Shown: positions 1-18,424, counted from the first letter of the stretch. The stretch is DNA of 64,000 nucleotides from Candidatus Caldilinea saccharophila (GCA_016710365.1 JADJVW010000006.1:1-64000), one strand, 5' to 3'. Notes: generated from the sequence alone by a model not told the origin. Program-made: numbers and translations.

Positions 1-381
1 ATGGAAAATGGCGCAAATGCCTGGCGCTGGGATCGCATCCACATCACGCAATATCCACACAATCCCTTTAGCCAGGTAAGTTATCTGAAGTGGCTCTTTC
101 ACCGCACCATCGCCAACGGCGGCGACCGCTACACCGTCAACGTGGCGCCGGTGAATCTCGACGACCCCTACGTGCAGACCCACTCGCCCGGCTATCGCCA
201 CATCGTCGATCTGAGTGACATGGCCAATAGCCGCTTCATGATTACCACCGGGCTTTCGGGCAATGTGCTCAGCCCGCACTACGACGATCTCATCCGCCTG
301 CATCGCGACGTGGCGTATCTGCCCATGCTCTTTGGACAGGAGAGGGTGAGCGGGGACGTGTTGCGGCTGGAGCCACAATAG
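1..381 (+). CDS. Penicillin acylase family protein, C-terminal fragment
   Basis: These 126 codons are the tail of a gene that begins before the window, so the ATG at base 1 is not its start. The residues match the C-terminal end of the penicillin amidase family (S45, N-terminal nucleophile hydrolases): a WRWDRIHI stretch near residue 8, GYRHIVDLSDM near 63 and GLSGNVLSPHYDDL near 84, which correspond to conserved RxIVDLxD and GxSGNxxSPHYxDL segments of the family. Members are exported, self-processing enzymes that cleave amide bonds of acylated amines, acyl-homoserine lactones or penicillins; the substrate cannot be inferred here. The catalytic Ser lies outside the window. The stop at 379-381 is followed 80 bases later by the molybdenum hydroxylase operon, which probably has its own promoter. 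Confidence 0.8.
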   Translation: MENGANAWRWDRIHITQYPHNPFSQVSYLKWLFHRTIANGGDRYTVNVAPVNLDDPYVQTHSPGYRHIVDLSDMANSRFMITTGLSGNVLSPHYDDLIRLHRDVAYLPMLFGQERVSGDVLRLEPQ

Positions 382-390
382 TTGTAATAG

Positions 391-398
391 TGTATAAT
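391..398 (+). promoter_or_regulatory. Possible -10 element of the molybdenum hydroxylase operon
   Basis: The bases TGTATAAT lie 64 bases before the start of the FAD subunit gene, in the gap after the acylase stop. TATAAT is a perfect -10 hexamer. I see no good -35 at the usual distance, so this is a tentative call. Confidence 0.35.
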
Positions 399-461
399 GG
401 CGACGCAAGCTGGCCGGCGTTGAGGCACGCAATCGCATCCATCGAAATTTCAGGGGCATCT

Positions 462-1348
462 ATGCAATCATTCCGTTACATTCGCGCACAGAACGTCGAA
501 CACGCGGCCACGCTGCTGCAACAGCAGGATGGCCGCGCACGCATTCTGGCCGGTGGCACCGACCTGATCGTGGCGCTGCGCGAGCGCCGCCTGGAAACCG
601 ATCTGGTCATCGACATTAAGGGCATTCCAGAGGTCGATGAGTTGACGCAAAATGCAGAGGGGTTGCGCATTGGGGCGGCGGTTCCTGCTATCGCATCTAT
701 GGCAATGACAGCGTCGTCCAGCACTATCCTGGCCTCGTCGATGCCGCCAGTGTGATCGGCGGCGTCCAGATCCAGGGGCGAGCCAGCCTGGGCGGCAACC
801 TGTGCAACGCCTCGCCCGCGGCCGATTCGATCCCGGCGCTGATCGTCCACCACGCCATCTGCGACATCGCCTTGCCGCAGACGCGGCGCCGCGTGCCGGT
901 CGAGGAGTTCTGCATTGCGCCCGGCAAAACAGTCCTCGGCCGTGGCGAGTTTCTCGCCAGTCTGCATCTGCCGCCGCCGCCGCCTGGCTTCGGCGCGGCC
1001 TATCTGCGCTTTATCCCGCGCAACGAAATGGATATCGCGGTAGTCGGCGTCGGCGCGTCCGTGCAGCTTGACGAAAGCCGGCGCCGCATCATCGCCGCGC
1101 GCATTGCGCTGGGCGCGGTTGCGCCGACGCCGATTTTGGTGAGCGCAGCAGGCGAAGCGCTGGTCGGCGCTGACGTGAGCGAAGCAGCAATTGCGCGCGC
1201 CGCGCAAATCGCACAAGCCGCGGCCCGCCCCATCAGCGATATGCGCGGCACAGCAGAGTTTCGGCGTCATCTGGTGGGCGTACTGACGCAGCGTGCACTG
1301 AACAAGGCGATTGAGCGAGCAAGCAGGCAAACGGAGCAAGCAGCATGA
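462..1348 (+). CDS. Molybdenum hydroxylase FAD-binding subunit (CoxM/XdhB type), frameshifted
   Basis: This is the flavin subunit of a three-subunit xanthine dehydrogenase/CO-dehydrogenase family enzyme; it passes electrons from the iron-sulfur subunit to the final acceptor. The FAD_binding_5 domain covers about residues 1-170, with the AGGTDL flavin-binding motif near residue 35 and SLGGNLCNASPAADS near 110. The CO_deh_flav_C domain follows at 175-290. The ATG at 462 is preceded by a weak CAGGGG ribosome site. Frame changes near base 686, where GTTCCTGC would read GTTCCCTGC in relatives (VPCYRIYGND), so one C seems lost. Upstream codons end in a false stop at 755. The stop overlaps the next start by ATGA, so translation is probably coupled. 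Confidence 0.85.
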
Positions 1349-1814
1349 AATCAAGCATGATTGTCACGACCACCATCAACGGCGAAGAACTCGAATTCCT
1401 GTGCGAACCGCGCCAGAGTCTGCTGGAAGTATTGCGCGAAGTGTTGGGCTTAACGGGCGCCAAGGAAGGCTGCAACAACGGCAACTGCGGCGCGTGCAAC
1501 GTGCTGATGGACGGCGTGCTGGTCAATCATGTCTGGTGTTGGGCGTCGAAGCGGAGGGACATAGGATTGAGACGGTGGAAGGATTGGCTTCCGGCGGGCA
1601 GTTGCATCCCTTGCAGCAGAAGTTCCTGGAACATGCGGCGCTGCAATGTGGCATCTGCACGCCCGGCTTCTTGCTTTCCGCCAAAGCGCTGCTCGACCAC
1701 AACCCGGACCCGACCGAAGCGGACGTGCGCCATTGGCTGGCCGGCAACCTTTGCCGCTGCACCGGCTACGACAAGATCGTGCGTGCGGTGCTCGACGCCG
1801 CGGACGCCGCCTGA
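1345..1814 (+). CDS. Molybdenum hydroxylase 2Fe-2S subunit (CoxS type), frameshifted
   Basis: This small subunit carries two 2Fe-2S clusters that link the molybdenum site to FAD. The plant-ferredoxin-like N-terminal half has GCNNGNCGACNV (C-x4-C-x2-C) near residue 47, and the helical C-terminal half has QCGICTPGF near 103 and NLCRCTGY near 135, so all eight cluster cysteines except the one near the break (NSC) are plainly visible. The reading frame breaks near 1527: CAATCATGTCTGG would read AATTCATGTCTGG in relatives, restoring VLVNSCLVLGVEAEG, so one T appears lost. About 156 residues long, normal for the family. The ATG at 1345 overlaps the stop of the FAD subunit gene. A 64-base gap separates it from the large subunit. 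Confidence 0.87.
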
Positions 1815-1878
1815 GACGTGCGCGACGGATGCGCTTGTGGGTCGGTAACGACTTCAGTTGTTTTCTTGGAGGTCTCCA

Positions 1879-4123
<2,245 letters not shown>

Positions 4124-4127
<4 letters not shown>

Positions 4128-4390
4128 TCCACGAAGTCTGGATTCCCCCCGTACACCGGGATTTGACCGCCGGTGTAGAACGCGTGCAGGTGGAGGCCGC
4201 CACAGTCGGCGCGACCGTGGCGGCGCTTGACGCGCGCTTTCCTGGCATGGCGGCGCGCCTCACACGCGACGGCAAGTTGCGCCCCGGCATCGCCGTTGCC
4301 ATCGACGGGGTGCTCAGCTCGCGTGGGCTACGTCAGCGACTGAATGCACCGTGCGAGATCCATTTTGTGCCGGCCATTGCCGGCGGCTGA
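4124..4390 (+). CDS. MoaD/ThiS-like ubiquitin-fold protein
   Basis: This 88-residue protein overlaps the stop of the molybdenum subunit by ATGA. It looks like a MoaD/ThiS family sulfur carrier: a short beta-grasp-sized protein with the VATVGATVAALDARFPGM type helix, RPGIAVAIDG in the middle, and a C-terminal Gly-Gly immediately before the stop, which in MoaD is the site of adenylation and thiocarboxylation. MoaD normally delivers sulfur for the molybdopterin dithiolene. Placement as the last gene of a molybdenum hydroxylase operon suggests a dedicated role in cofactor maturation or sulfuration of this enzyme; that role is inference. The family itself is fairly certain. Confidence 0.72.
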
Positions 4391-4418
4391 CCAGAAAACC
4401 AACCATCCGCACCACACC

Positions 4419-4958
4419 CTATTTGGCAGTGAGCGGCAGATAGAGGTTGGCGCCGCCGGCATCCAGCGCGGTGACAACACTCTCGACTGGATAGTTGACG
4501 CCGTCGCCTGTGATGGCGACAAGCGTGTGGCTGGCATTGGCTAGCTTGAGCGTGGGCAACACCAGGATCACGCCACCGCAATTGCTGCCTGTCGTTGCTA
4601 CGTGCCAATCATACGTTCCTGGGTCAAGAACAACTTGCGCGACCTGCTGGAAGAGGATGCCGGCCAACCCGTCAACCACTGCGTCTGCCTGGTCGCAGAT
4701 GTCGATAGCCGTGGCTGCGAGTGGTGTGGCAAAGGGCGCCGCGTGTAGGATCGTGACTTGGGCCCGCAGGCGTGGCGGCACCGTCCCCGGAATCGTGCCT
4801 GGCGTCGTTCCTCCAACAGCCACGCCAGCATCTGACCCCTGCGCCATCGCCTCTCCATGCCAAAACTGCAAAGACGCCAACCCAATGAACAACAGGAACC
4901 CGACCACATAAACCAAACTACGGCCAATCAAGCGGCGCTGTTGGCTAGGATAAAGCAT
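4419..4958 (-). CDS. Exported DUF4397 domain protein
   Basis: The protein (179 residues) starts with a signal anchor (hydrophobic residues about 14-31, then AMAQG as a likely signal peptidase site near 40). A short Thr/Pro/Gly linker leads to one DUF4397-like domain: RAQVTILHAAPFA near 65, VVLDPGTYDWHV near 108 and HTLVAITGDG near 145. DUF4397 is a beta-sandwich found in cell-surface proteins of unknown role. It ends NLYLPLTAK; a YLPL tail recurs at the ends of exported Chloroflexota proteins as I remember them, so it may be a sorting or anchoring signal, which I cannot verify here. AAGGAGG sits 6 bases before the ATG at 4958. It faces the molybdenum operon tail to tail. Confidence 0.75.
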   Translation of the reverse strand: MLYPSQQRRLIGRSLVYVVGFLLFIGLASLQFWHGEAMAQGSDAGVAVGGTTPGTIPGTVPPRLRAQVTILHAAPFATPLAATAIDICDQADAVVDGLAGILFQQVAQVVLDPGTYDWHVATTGSNCGGVILVLPTLKLANASHTLVAITGDGVNYPVESVVTALDAGGANLYLPLTAK

Positions 4959-5179
4959 AGCTGCCTCCTTTTAGAAAGCGGAACCACACAACGTGAGACG
5001 ATACGCAGATTTGTGTTGATCGATGAAAACAAGCGATGCTCGGTCAGGGTCGGCGGTGATAGCTGCTTAGCGGGACAAATCACTGAGACAAGCAAAGTAT
5101 AGCGCTTTTGCGGCCAAATAAGCAACCACTTTGCAAATCTGACGTCAGTCATGACGAACGGGGCAAACCAATTTCATCT

Positions 5180-5188
5180 GCTATAATG
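5180..5188 (+). promoter_or_regulatory. Extended -10 promoter of mutL, near-leaderless
   Basis: TGCTATAAT is a perfect extended -10 element (TGn plus TATAAT at 5183-5188). Transcription would start about 7 bases after the hexamer, which is the ATG at 5195 itself. I see no Shine-Dalgarno sequence between, so the mRNA may be leaderless. No clear -35 is present, as expected for an extended -10. Confidence 0.6.
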
Positions 5189-5194
5189 CACGGC

Positions 5195-7130
5195 ATGTCC
5201 ATCAAAGTTCTTGCGCCAGAAGTCGCTTCTAAAATTGCCGCGGGCGAAGTCGTCGAGCGCCCTGCCAACGCTGTCAAGGAGTTGGTGGAGAACAGTCTCG
5301 ACGCCGGCGCCACCGAGATTCGCGTCGAAGTGCGGGAAGGGGGACGCCGCCTGCTGCGTGATCGACAACGGGCATGGCATTCCAGAACAGGAAATCCCGC
5401 TTGCCTTTGAGCGCCACGCCACCAGCAAGCTCAGCACAGCCGAGGATCTCAACCACATCGCCACCTTTGGCTTTCGCGGGGAGGCGCTCTTCAGCATCGG
5501 TGCGGTCAGCCAGGTCACGCTGACCAGCCGCCACGTAAGCCAGGCCTATGGCGCCAGCGTGCGCATTGATGGCGGCGTTGTCTACCCGATGACCCGCGCG
5601 GGTGCGCCGGTGGGCACGACGGTCAGTGTGGAGCACCTTTTCTTCAATGTGCCCGCACGCCAGAAGTTTCTGCGCGCAGCCGCGACCGAATCCGGACAGA
5701 TCGCCGCCATTGTCCAGCATTATGCGCTGGCCTATCCAGAACGCCGTTTCAGCTTTATCAACGAAAGCAGGCTGGTGTTTCAGTCCACGGGCAGCGGCGA
5801 CCTGCGCGATGTGCTGATCATGATTTACGGGCGCGAGAACGCACAGCAGATGGTCAGCTTGACCGGCGCCGCGCGCGACAATCCTGCCGGGCTTGACAAT
5901 TTGGCGCTGGATGTCGATTTCCGAGGCGACGCGCTGGCGCGTGGACCGGTCAAAGACGAGCACCAGGCTGTGAGCGTAACCGGTTATGCCAGCCTCCCCA
6001 GCCTCACGCGCGCCAACCGCAGCGCCATCGATTTGTTTGTCAACCGCCGCTACGTCGAAGATCGCAGCCTGACTCACGCCGTGGTGCAGGCGTATCACAC
6101 CCTGCTGCCCGTGGGTCGCTATCCGGTGGCCGTGGTCTTTGTGGAGATCGACCCGTCGCAAGTGGATGTCAACGTGCATCCGCAGAAGACGCAGGTGCGC
6201 TTTGTCGAGGAACGGCGCATCTTTGCGGCCGTGCAAAAGGCGGTGCGGCGCACGATCATCAGCGTGGCGCCGATCCCCGACCTGGGCGTTGACGAGGCAG
6301 GTCGCCTGGTGCGTCCCGAAGGCGAGACGGGCGTGCTGCCGCCGGGATGGGCTGCGCGCCACGCTGCGATCTTGGACGCCGGCGCACAGCCACACTTCGA
6401 CCTGATCGCACCGCCGCCGCGGTCCACGCACCTGCTGCCTGGCATTGTGCAGGATGCAATGCAGGAGGAGACGCCTTCAGATGCAGCAAAACCTACCGTC
6501 CCTGCGTCGAGCCGCCAGCCATCCCAACTGGCAGGCGCCACGCCCAAACTGCCGCCGCTGCGCGTGGTTGGTCAGGTCGGCGCTATGTACGTCGTGGCCG
6601 AAGGACCGCAGGGTCTCTTTCTGATCGACCAGCACGCCGCACACGAGCGCATCCTCTACGAGCAATTTATGCTGCAACGCGCCGGCGGCCCATCCACCGT
6701 CGCACGCCAACATCTGCTCGACCCGTTGACGCTGCATGTCGGCGCTATGCTGACCGGCCAGGTCGCCGCGCACCTGGAAGCGCTCCAGCACGTTGGTTTT
6801 GATATTGAACCCTTTGGCGGCGACGCGTTCCTGGTGCGCGCCGTGCCGGCCCTGCTCGCCGGCGAAGACCCGCAGCGCGTGTTGGAGGAGATCGTCGCCA
6901 CGTTGGGCGAACGACGCAACCTGGTCGGCGAAGGCATGGAGGCGCAGTTGGTGAAGATGGTGTGCAAGCGCGCGGCGATCAAGGCCGGCCAACTGCTCAG
7001 CGACCTCGAAATGCAGGAGTTGGTGCGCCAACTGGAGGAATGTCAATCCCCGCGCACCTGCCCGCACGGTCGCCCGACGATGATTCAATTGTCGGCAAAT
7101 GAACTGGAAAAGGCGTTTGGGCGGATCTAA
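5195..7130 (+). CDS. mutL: DNA mismatch repair endonuclease MutL, frameshifted
   Basis: MutL couples mismatch recognition by MutS to strand incision. The GHKL ATPase domain occupies about residues 1-330: KIAAGEVVERPANAVKELVEN at 12-32, DNGHGIP near 60 and GFRGEAL near 90. The C-terminal dimerisation domain contains DQHAAHERILYE near 475, which fits the DQHAx2Ex4E metal-binding motif of MutL proteins with intrinsic nicking activity, plus CPHGRPT near the end. The nicking type is usual in bacteria without MutH. The frame breaks near 5358: CTGCTGCGTGATC would read CTGCTGCGCGTGATC (LLRVID), so a CG pair seems lost. ATG 5195 gives the standard MSIKVLAPEV start; an in-frame ATG at 5186 overlaps the promoter. 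Confidence 0.93.
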
Positions 7131-7133
7131 CCA

Positions 7134-7443
7134 TCACAACGGCTGTTGAAAAGTTTCCCTCACCTGTTGCAACGAAGGATTGCCGAGTGACCAGACGCGG
7201 CCATCCAGCAGATAGGTGGGCGTGGCAAAGACAACGGCGGGCGCCGGCTCCTGCGTCGGCCAGGTCGATGATGCGCACCGCGACCTGCGGGAATTCGCGG
7301 CGGATGAAGGCGGCCACCTCGTAGGCGTAGGCACAGTTGAGACAGTGACTTGTCACATAGATGGTCACCTGACGAGCGATGCTGTCATCGCACGCAAGCG
7401 GCCGATCTGCGCAGCCATTGAGAGAGTCGGTTTTCATTATCAT
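7134..7443 (-). CDS. Small thioredoxin-fold protein with CxxC, frameshifted
   Basis: A protein of about 100 residues with the segment VTIYVTSHCLNCAYAYEVA, i.e. a beta strand followed by a C-L-N-C redox pair at the start of helix 1, and a later strand ATPTYLLDGRVWSLGNP with the cis-Pro (TPTY) typical of thioredoxin/glutaredoxin folds. Such proteins reduce disulfides or report redox state. The frame changes near 7245, in a GGCGCC run where GGCGCGCC would restore GAPAVVFATPTYLL; a CG pair seems lost, the same kind of error as in mutL. The ATG at 7443 is followed by another at 7437 and neither has a strong ribosome site. It converges on mutL with a 3-base gap between stops. Confidence 0.72.
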
Positions 7444-7832
7444 TTTCTATCATGCTATCCTGTCCTCAACCGGTAGGCTTGCTTACACGCTCTACTTGCC
7501 CCTGACCATCACCCATCGCCTGTCAAACCAAAAATTCCCAAAATTGCGTTCGCTTATCAGTATCCACAATAAACCATGAAATAGTCTTTTTCTGCGATCC
7601 TCTGCATCGCCGCAACTCTGCGTCAAAGCTGTTCTCAGGTCAGTACAATGGCATACTGCGGCGGTGCGTATGTACAGGCAGACACGATCAGTCGCTGTCG
7701 CGAAGATAACAGGAAAACAGCGGAGCAATCAGGGGAAAGCCTACTTTCCGAGCGCAAGCACCTGCTAAAGTGAAAACACCCACGATAATGAAACTTGTCG
7801 CCCGCGGGCGTGCTCTCAATAGTGAGGAGACT
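7444..7832. other. Intergenic region with half of a GCAGAG-type repeat
   Basis: No gene is supported in these 389 bases between the divergent thioredoxin-like and hydrolase genes. Bases 7590-7640 (CTGCGATCCTCTGC to CTCTGCGTCAAAGCTG) belong to the dispersed GCAGAG/CTCTGC repeat family also seen near 22610, 22800, 26350, 38275 and 61810. A minus-strand open frame at 7492-7728 has no recognisable content and crosses this repeat. Confidence 0.5.
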
Positions 7833-9129
<1,297 letters not shown>

Positions 9130-9251
9130 GCGCGGCAGGGTCGCGGCAAACGCTACAACGGATTCAAGGAAACAACGGATTTGCTCTGCGCGTCACTGGC
9201 TTGCATCCAAGTCGAGAGTACTGATCGCCAGGTTGAACACTTATGCGGAAC

Positions 9252-9285
9252 ATCTTCCAGGAAGCTTTGAAGCTTCCTGGAAGAT
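9252..9285. terminator. Perfect 16-bp palindrome between convergent genes
   Basis: ATCTTCCAGGAAGCTT (9252-9267) and its exact complement at 9270-9285 are separated by two bases. It lies between the hydrolase gene (+) and the alpha-2-macroglobulin gene (-), so it could end both transcripts, although no T-run follows on either strand. It could equally be a dispersed repeat. Confidence 0.45.
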
Positions 9286-9344
9286 TGTAGACCAGCATGA
9301 TTTACAACCTAGTACAGGTGGGCTTAATTCTGCCAGCAAATTTG

Positions 9345-9403
9345 GTAGAGACAGGCCCCGTGCCTGTCCGGCTTCCGGGCGCACACGGGGGTGCGCCCCT
9401 ACC
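9345..9403. repeat. Composite double-hairpin repeat
   Basis: The element is bounded by GGTAG and CTACC and contains two hairpins: GACAGGC-CCCGT-GCCTGTC at 9350-9368 and GGGCGCAC-ACGGGG-GTGCGCCC at 9377-9398. It lies in the gap between two convergent genes. This layout resembles the mobile-like intergenic repeats found in many environmental genomes; only one copy is seen in this window. Confidence 0.55.
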
Positions 9404-9489
9404 AGGCAACCAATGAGGTATTTCAGCCCGCGTGTACTAGATATCAGCAAATCCGCTTCTTCCCCGAATCCGTTGTAGTGTATAAATCC

Positions 9490-15663
<6,174 letters not shown>

Positions 15664-15740
15664 AAGACCTCCTCTGGCTGGGGCTGCTTTTTCATCAACG
15701 TATGAAGATGTGATGCTTCAGGCGGTGCGCACCCCGCACG

Positions 15741-15769
15741 ATCATAGACTGTTTTTCGCGCAGGCGCAA
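15741..15769 (-). promoter_or_regulatory. Promoter of the alpha-2-macroglobulin gene
   Basis: Read on the minus strand, TTGCGC (15769-15764) and TATGAT (15746-15741) are 17 bases apart, a standard sigma-70-type spacing. The gene starts 78 bases downstream at 15663 with GAGGTC as ribosome site. Confidence 0.5.
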
Positions 15770-15833
15770 CCAATGAGAGGACGGTCAGGAAGTGAGTAAT
15801 GTTCCAAGTGGTTGTGGAGAGGCACAACTGTCT

Positions 15834-16121
15834 TCAGGCAATATATCCCCAACGCCTGAATTGAGATTGCAGATCCGGGCGAGTTTTGAATGCAATAAAG
15901 TATAGGTATTCCGGCGCCAAATCAGCACCATTAGGCCAAACAATAGTTGCGAGTTCTTCATCTACGTGAAATTGAGCAAAAGCTTCTAGTTCCCGAAGCG
16001 GAGCAAATACTGGCCCTTTCAGGACAGTCGACAAGTCAGCAATTCCAGTTTGTCCGTTGTTGAACGAGACTTCGACTTTATACCCTTCGACATGCTTTGC
16101 TTTGGTCACATGAAGAAACAT
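15834..16121 (-). CDS. DUF2442 domain protein
   Basis: A 95-residue protein of the DUF2442 family: VTKAKHVEGYKVEVSFNNGQ at 5-24, then DLSTVLKGPVFAPLRE, and the characteristic TIVWPNGADLAPEYLYF near 65-81. DUF2442 proteins are nearly always next to a DUF4160 protein, as here, with a 6-base gap. The pair behaves genomically like a toxin-antitoxin or mobile accessory module, but no biochemical role is established to my knowledge. The sequence is clearly richer in A and T than the neighbouring genes, which suggests transfer from elsewhere. It is the second gene of the pair. Confidence 0.85.
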   Translation of the reverse strand: MFLHVTKAKHVEGYKVEVSFNNGQTGIADLSTVLKGPVFAPLRELEAFAQFHVDEELATIVWPNGADLAPEYLYFIAFKTRPDLQSQFRRWGYIA

Positions 16122-16127
16122 TTTAAT

Positions 16128-16384
16128 CTATTCCAAAGGTTCAATCGGTCTTGGATTTTCCTTGCGGCGACAAGCATCCCAGTTATCCAAGAGTTCGTCT
16201 TTGTGGAGTGCATACCATTCTAATACATGAGTCAACGCTCTTCTGGGGAATTTTCCTCCAATCACCCCTGACAGGATGTTAACAGTGATCTCGTAGTTCC
16301 CATATTTGGCATGAAAGTGCGGAGGAGAATGATCGTCCCAATACATGGCAATTATGATCCCAAGAATCTGCTGATGACAGGCAA
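16128..16384 (-). CDS. DUF4160 domain protein, frameshifted near its start
   Basis: The core YWDDHSPPHFHAKYGNYE is the DUF4160 signature (small acidic/His-rich fold of unknown function). An ATG at 16346 would drop the start of the domain. Reading upstream in another frame gives TTG-CCT-GTC as start, then PVISRFLG, joining IIIAMYWDDH after one missing G near 16363; together MPVISRFLG-IIIAMYW fits the family's normal N-terminus. AAGGATAG precedes the TTG. About 85 residues. It is the first gene of the DUF4160/DUF2442 pair and shares its AT-rich composition, so the pair probably arrived as one unit. Confidence 0.78.
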
Positions 16385-16480
16385 CTTAGCTTCTATCCTT
16401 TTGCTTGTTGTCAGGCGTACGCCGTCACTAAAACAATAGGAGCGACGTACGCCATTCAAATTGTTTCCCCGCGCTTTTGC

Positions 16481-17824
16481 TTATTCTTCTTCGATCGTGA
16501 TCGTCTGGATTGTGTCGCTGATCGTCAGGCTCGACAGGATGTCAACGCCCTCGACCACTTTGCCAAAGAAGCTGTACGCCGCATTGACGTCGGCGGGCGG
16601 CGGCGAGAGCGCCAGGAACAACTGGCTGCCGCTGGCAATGACACTGCCGTCGGCATCCTGCGTCAAGGAACGATAGGCGACGGCCCCGGCGTCCAGCGTT
16701 TGAGGCAGGCCAACCTCCGGCTTGAAGGTGTAGCCGGCATCCATGGTGGGATCGTTGCTCGGCGCGCCGATCACCACCAATTGCTCCGGGCTGACGTCGT
16801 TGACCGGGGTATTGTCGTAGAAGCCCAGGTTGGCCAGCACGACGAAGTTGTTGACTGCCACCGGCGCGTCGTCGTCAAAGAGCGAGATGACAAACTCGCC
16901 CTGCGAGGTGGCGACGGTTGCCGTGTAGGTCTTGGCGGCGTCGATCACCATTTCCGGCGCGGTGTTGAAGACGTTGGCTTTTTCTTCGCCAGGCAAGTCG
17001 GCCAACGGGCGGTCGCCCTCCATGCTGGTGGGCGGGAAGGGAGTCGGCGTGGGCGGCAGCGGCGTAGGCGTCGGCAGCAGACTTGCGTCGCTCTCCTCGA
17101 TGGTGATGGTCTGGATCACGTTGCCGGGTTCGGTGGGGTTGGCGCCGGGATCGCGCAGCGTGAGTTTGCTCAGCACGTCGTCACCCTCGATCACCTCGCC
17201 GAAAATGGTGTGGTTGCCGTCGAGCCAGGGCGTCGGCGCAAAGGTGATAAAGAACTGGCTGCCGTTGGTGCCTGGCCCCGCGTTTGCCATCGCCAGCAGA
17301 CCACGGCGGTCGAAGGTGGCGCCCGGCCAGAACTCGTCGGCGAATTCATAGCCTGGCCCGCCCATGCCAGTGCCCGTGGGGTCGCCAGCCTGCGCCATGA
17401 AATCTTCGAGCACGCGGTGGAAGGTGGTGTTGTCGTAGAAGCCTTCACGCGCCAGGAAGACAAAGTTATTGACGGTCGCCGGCGCACGGTCGGCGAAGAG
17501 CTGCACCTTGATGTCGCCCTGGTCAGTCTTGAGCGTGGCGTAATAATACTTGGCCGGGTCGATGGTCATTTCCGGCGCGGCGCTGTACATGCCGTCGCGC
17601 GCGGCCACGGCGTCCCCACCGGCCGGCGCAGCAGCTTCTGACGCAGCAGTGTCCTGTGCGGCAGCTTCAGGCGCCACGGCGTCAGTTGCTGCTTCACTGG
17701 CCGCTTCCTGGGTAGGCAGGCTGGGCATACTACATGCGGCGACTACCCATAACGCTATGACTAGCGCGACGATTAGACCAGCCGTCGCGGCTGTCCCCTG
17801 TATTTTCGACAAAACCTTGCTCAT
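16481..17824 (-). CDS. Lipoprotein with two cyclophilin domains, second one degenerate
   Basis: The signal ends in a lipobox, VVAAC at residues 27-31, so the protein is likely lipid-anchored outside the membrane. An Ala/Glu linker leads to a full peptidyl-prolyl isomerase domain at about 90-245: TFHRVLEDFMAQAGDPTGTG with the catalytic Arg, then NGSQFFITF and LDGNHTIFGEV. A Thr/Pro linker follows (LLPTPTPLPPTPTPFPP), then a second cyclophilin-like domain at about 295-445 in which the FHR motif is replaced (NDVSPEQ) and NGSQFF reads ASGSQLF, so it is probably inactive and may bind substrates. Both domains end with the same TITIEE strand, indicating duplication. Role: folding of exported proteins. 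GGGGAGG precedes the ATG. Confidence 0.9.
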   Translation of the reverse strand: MSKVLSKIQGTAATAGLIVALVIALWVVAACSMPSLPTQEAASEAATDAVAPEAAAQDTAASEAAAPAGGDAVAARDGMYSAAPEMTIDPAKYYYATLKTDQGDIKVQLFADRAPATVNNFVFLAREGFYDNTTFHRVLEDFMAQAGDPTGTGMGGPGYEFADEFWPGATFDRRGLLAMANAGPGTNGSQFFITFAPTPWLDGNHTIFGEVIEGDDVLSKLTLRDPGANPTEPGNVIQTITIEESDASLLPTPTPLPPTPTPFPPTSMEGDRPLADLPGEEKANVFNTAPEMVIDAAKTYTATVATSQGEFVISLFDDDAPVAVNNFVVLANLGFYDNTPVNDVSPEQLVVIGAPSNDPTMDAGYTFKPEVGLPQTLDAGAVAYRSLTQDADGSVIASGSQLFLALSPPPADVNAAYSFFGKVVEGVDILSSLTISDTIQTITIEEE

Positions 17825-18233
17825 GCAGCCTCCCCGCCAATTTGACTAATAACTCACCTGCTACTGTGACGGTTGCCACCGCCGCGCCTGATCCCTTCAT
17901 GGCTGCGCGCAACCCTTCGGTCATTTTCGCCACTTTATGATCGCGATTGTCATGCAAGACATGCGTTGCGCCTTCGAGCAGCCAGCGGCTATCGCTCTTA
18001 TCGACGAGCGCGTGCAGCAACGGCGCCAGCGCGGGTCTGCCCATCCGCGCCAGGGCATCAGCCGATCTCCACCGTAGGCCGGCATCATCGGTCTCCAAGA
18101 GGTCGATCAGTGCGTCGATCGCGTCAGGGGTGGGATGACTGCCCAGATAATCGATCGCCGCCTCACGATCGTGGTTCGCAACTGATGGTTTTGAGGCTGT
18201 TTGTATGGCCTCGCTGACGGAAGAATGTAACAT
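17730..18233 (-). CDS. HEAT-repeat protein
   Basis: AAGGAGTGA lies 6 bases before the ATG at 18233. Residues 25-125 form three or so HEAT/PBS-lyase type helical repeats: REAAIDYLGSHPTPDAIDAL, then LIDLLETDDAGLRWRSADAL and ARMGRPALAPLLHALVDK. Such scaffolds bind protein partners; no catalytic residue is visible. The open frame runs 95 bases into the cyclophilin gene, an unusually long overlap, and its last 25 residues (ENTGDSRDGWSNRRASH) look like out-of-frame sequence, so the true end may lie near 17830 with a small sequence error. It is probably cotranscribed with the cyclophilin gene. Confidence 0.68.
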   Translation of the reverse strand: MLHSSVSEAIQTASKPSVANHDREAAIDYLGSHPTPDAIDALIDLLETDDAGLRWRSADALARMGRPALAPLLHALVDKSDSRWLLEGATHVLHDNRDHKVAKMTEGLRAAMKGSGAAVATVTVAGELLVKLAGRLHEQGFVENTGDSRDGWSNRRASHSVMGSRRM

Positions 18234-18424
18234 GATTTCACTCCTTGTCGGATACTGGGTGGGCGCGCGCCACACAGACTAAGCGTCTATTCAGAAATTC
18301 CTGCGAACTATCTCATAGGAAAGGGGCGCCACGAAACATCGCCACCAATTTCTGGATAAAGACCAGACCGATCCACGCCCACAGAACTTAAAAAAGAATT
18401 ACGCTAAGATAACACAACCGTTGG

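Noticed and set aside
15834..16384. Calling the DUF4160/DUF2442 pair a proven toxin-antitoxin system
   Set aside because: Gene order and size fit, but no toxin or antitoxin motif is visible and I know of no demonstrated activity, so only the family names are given.
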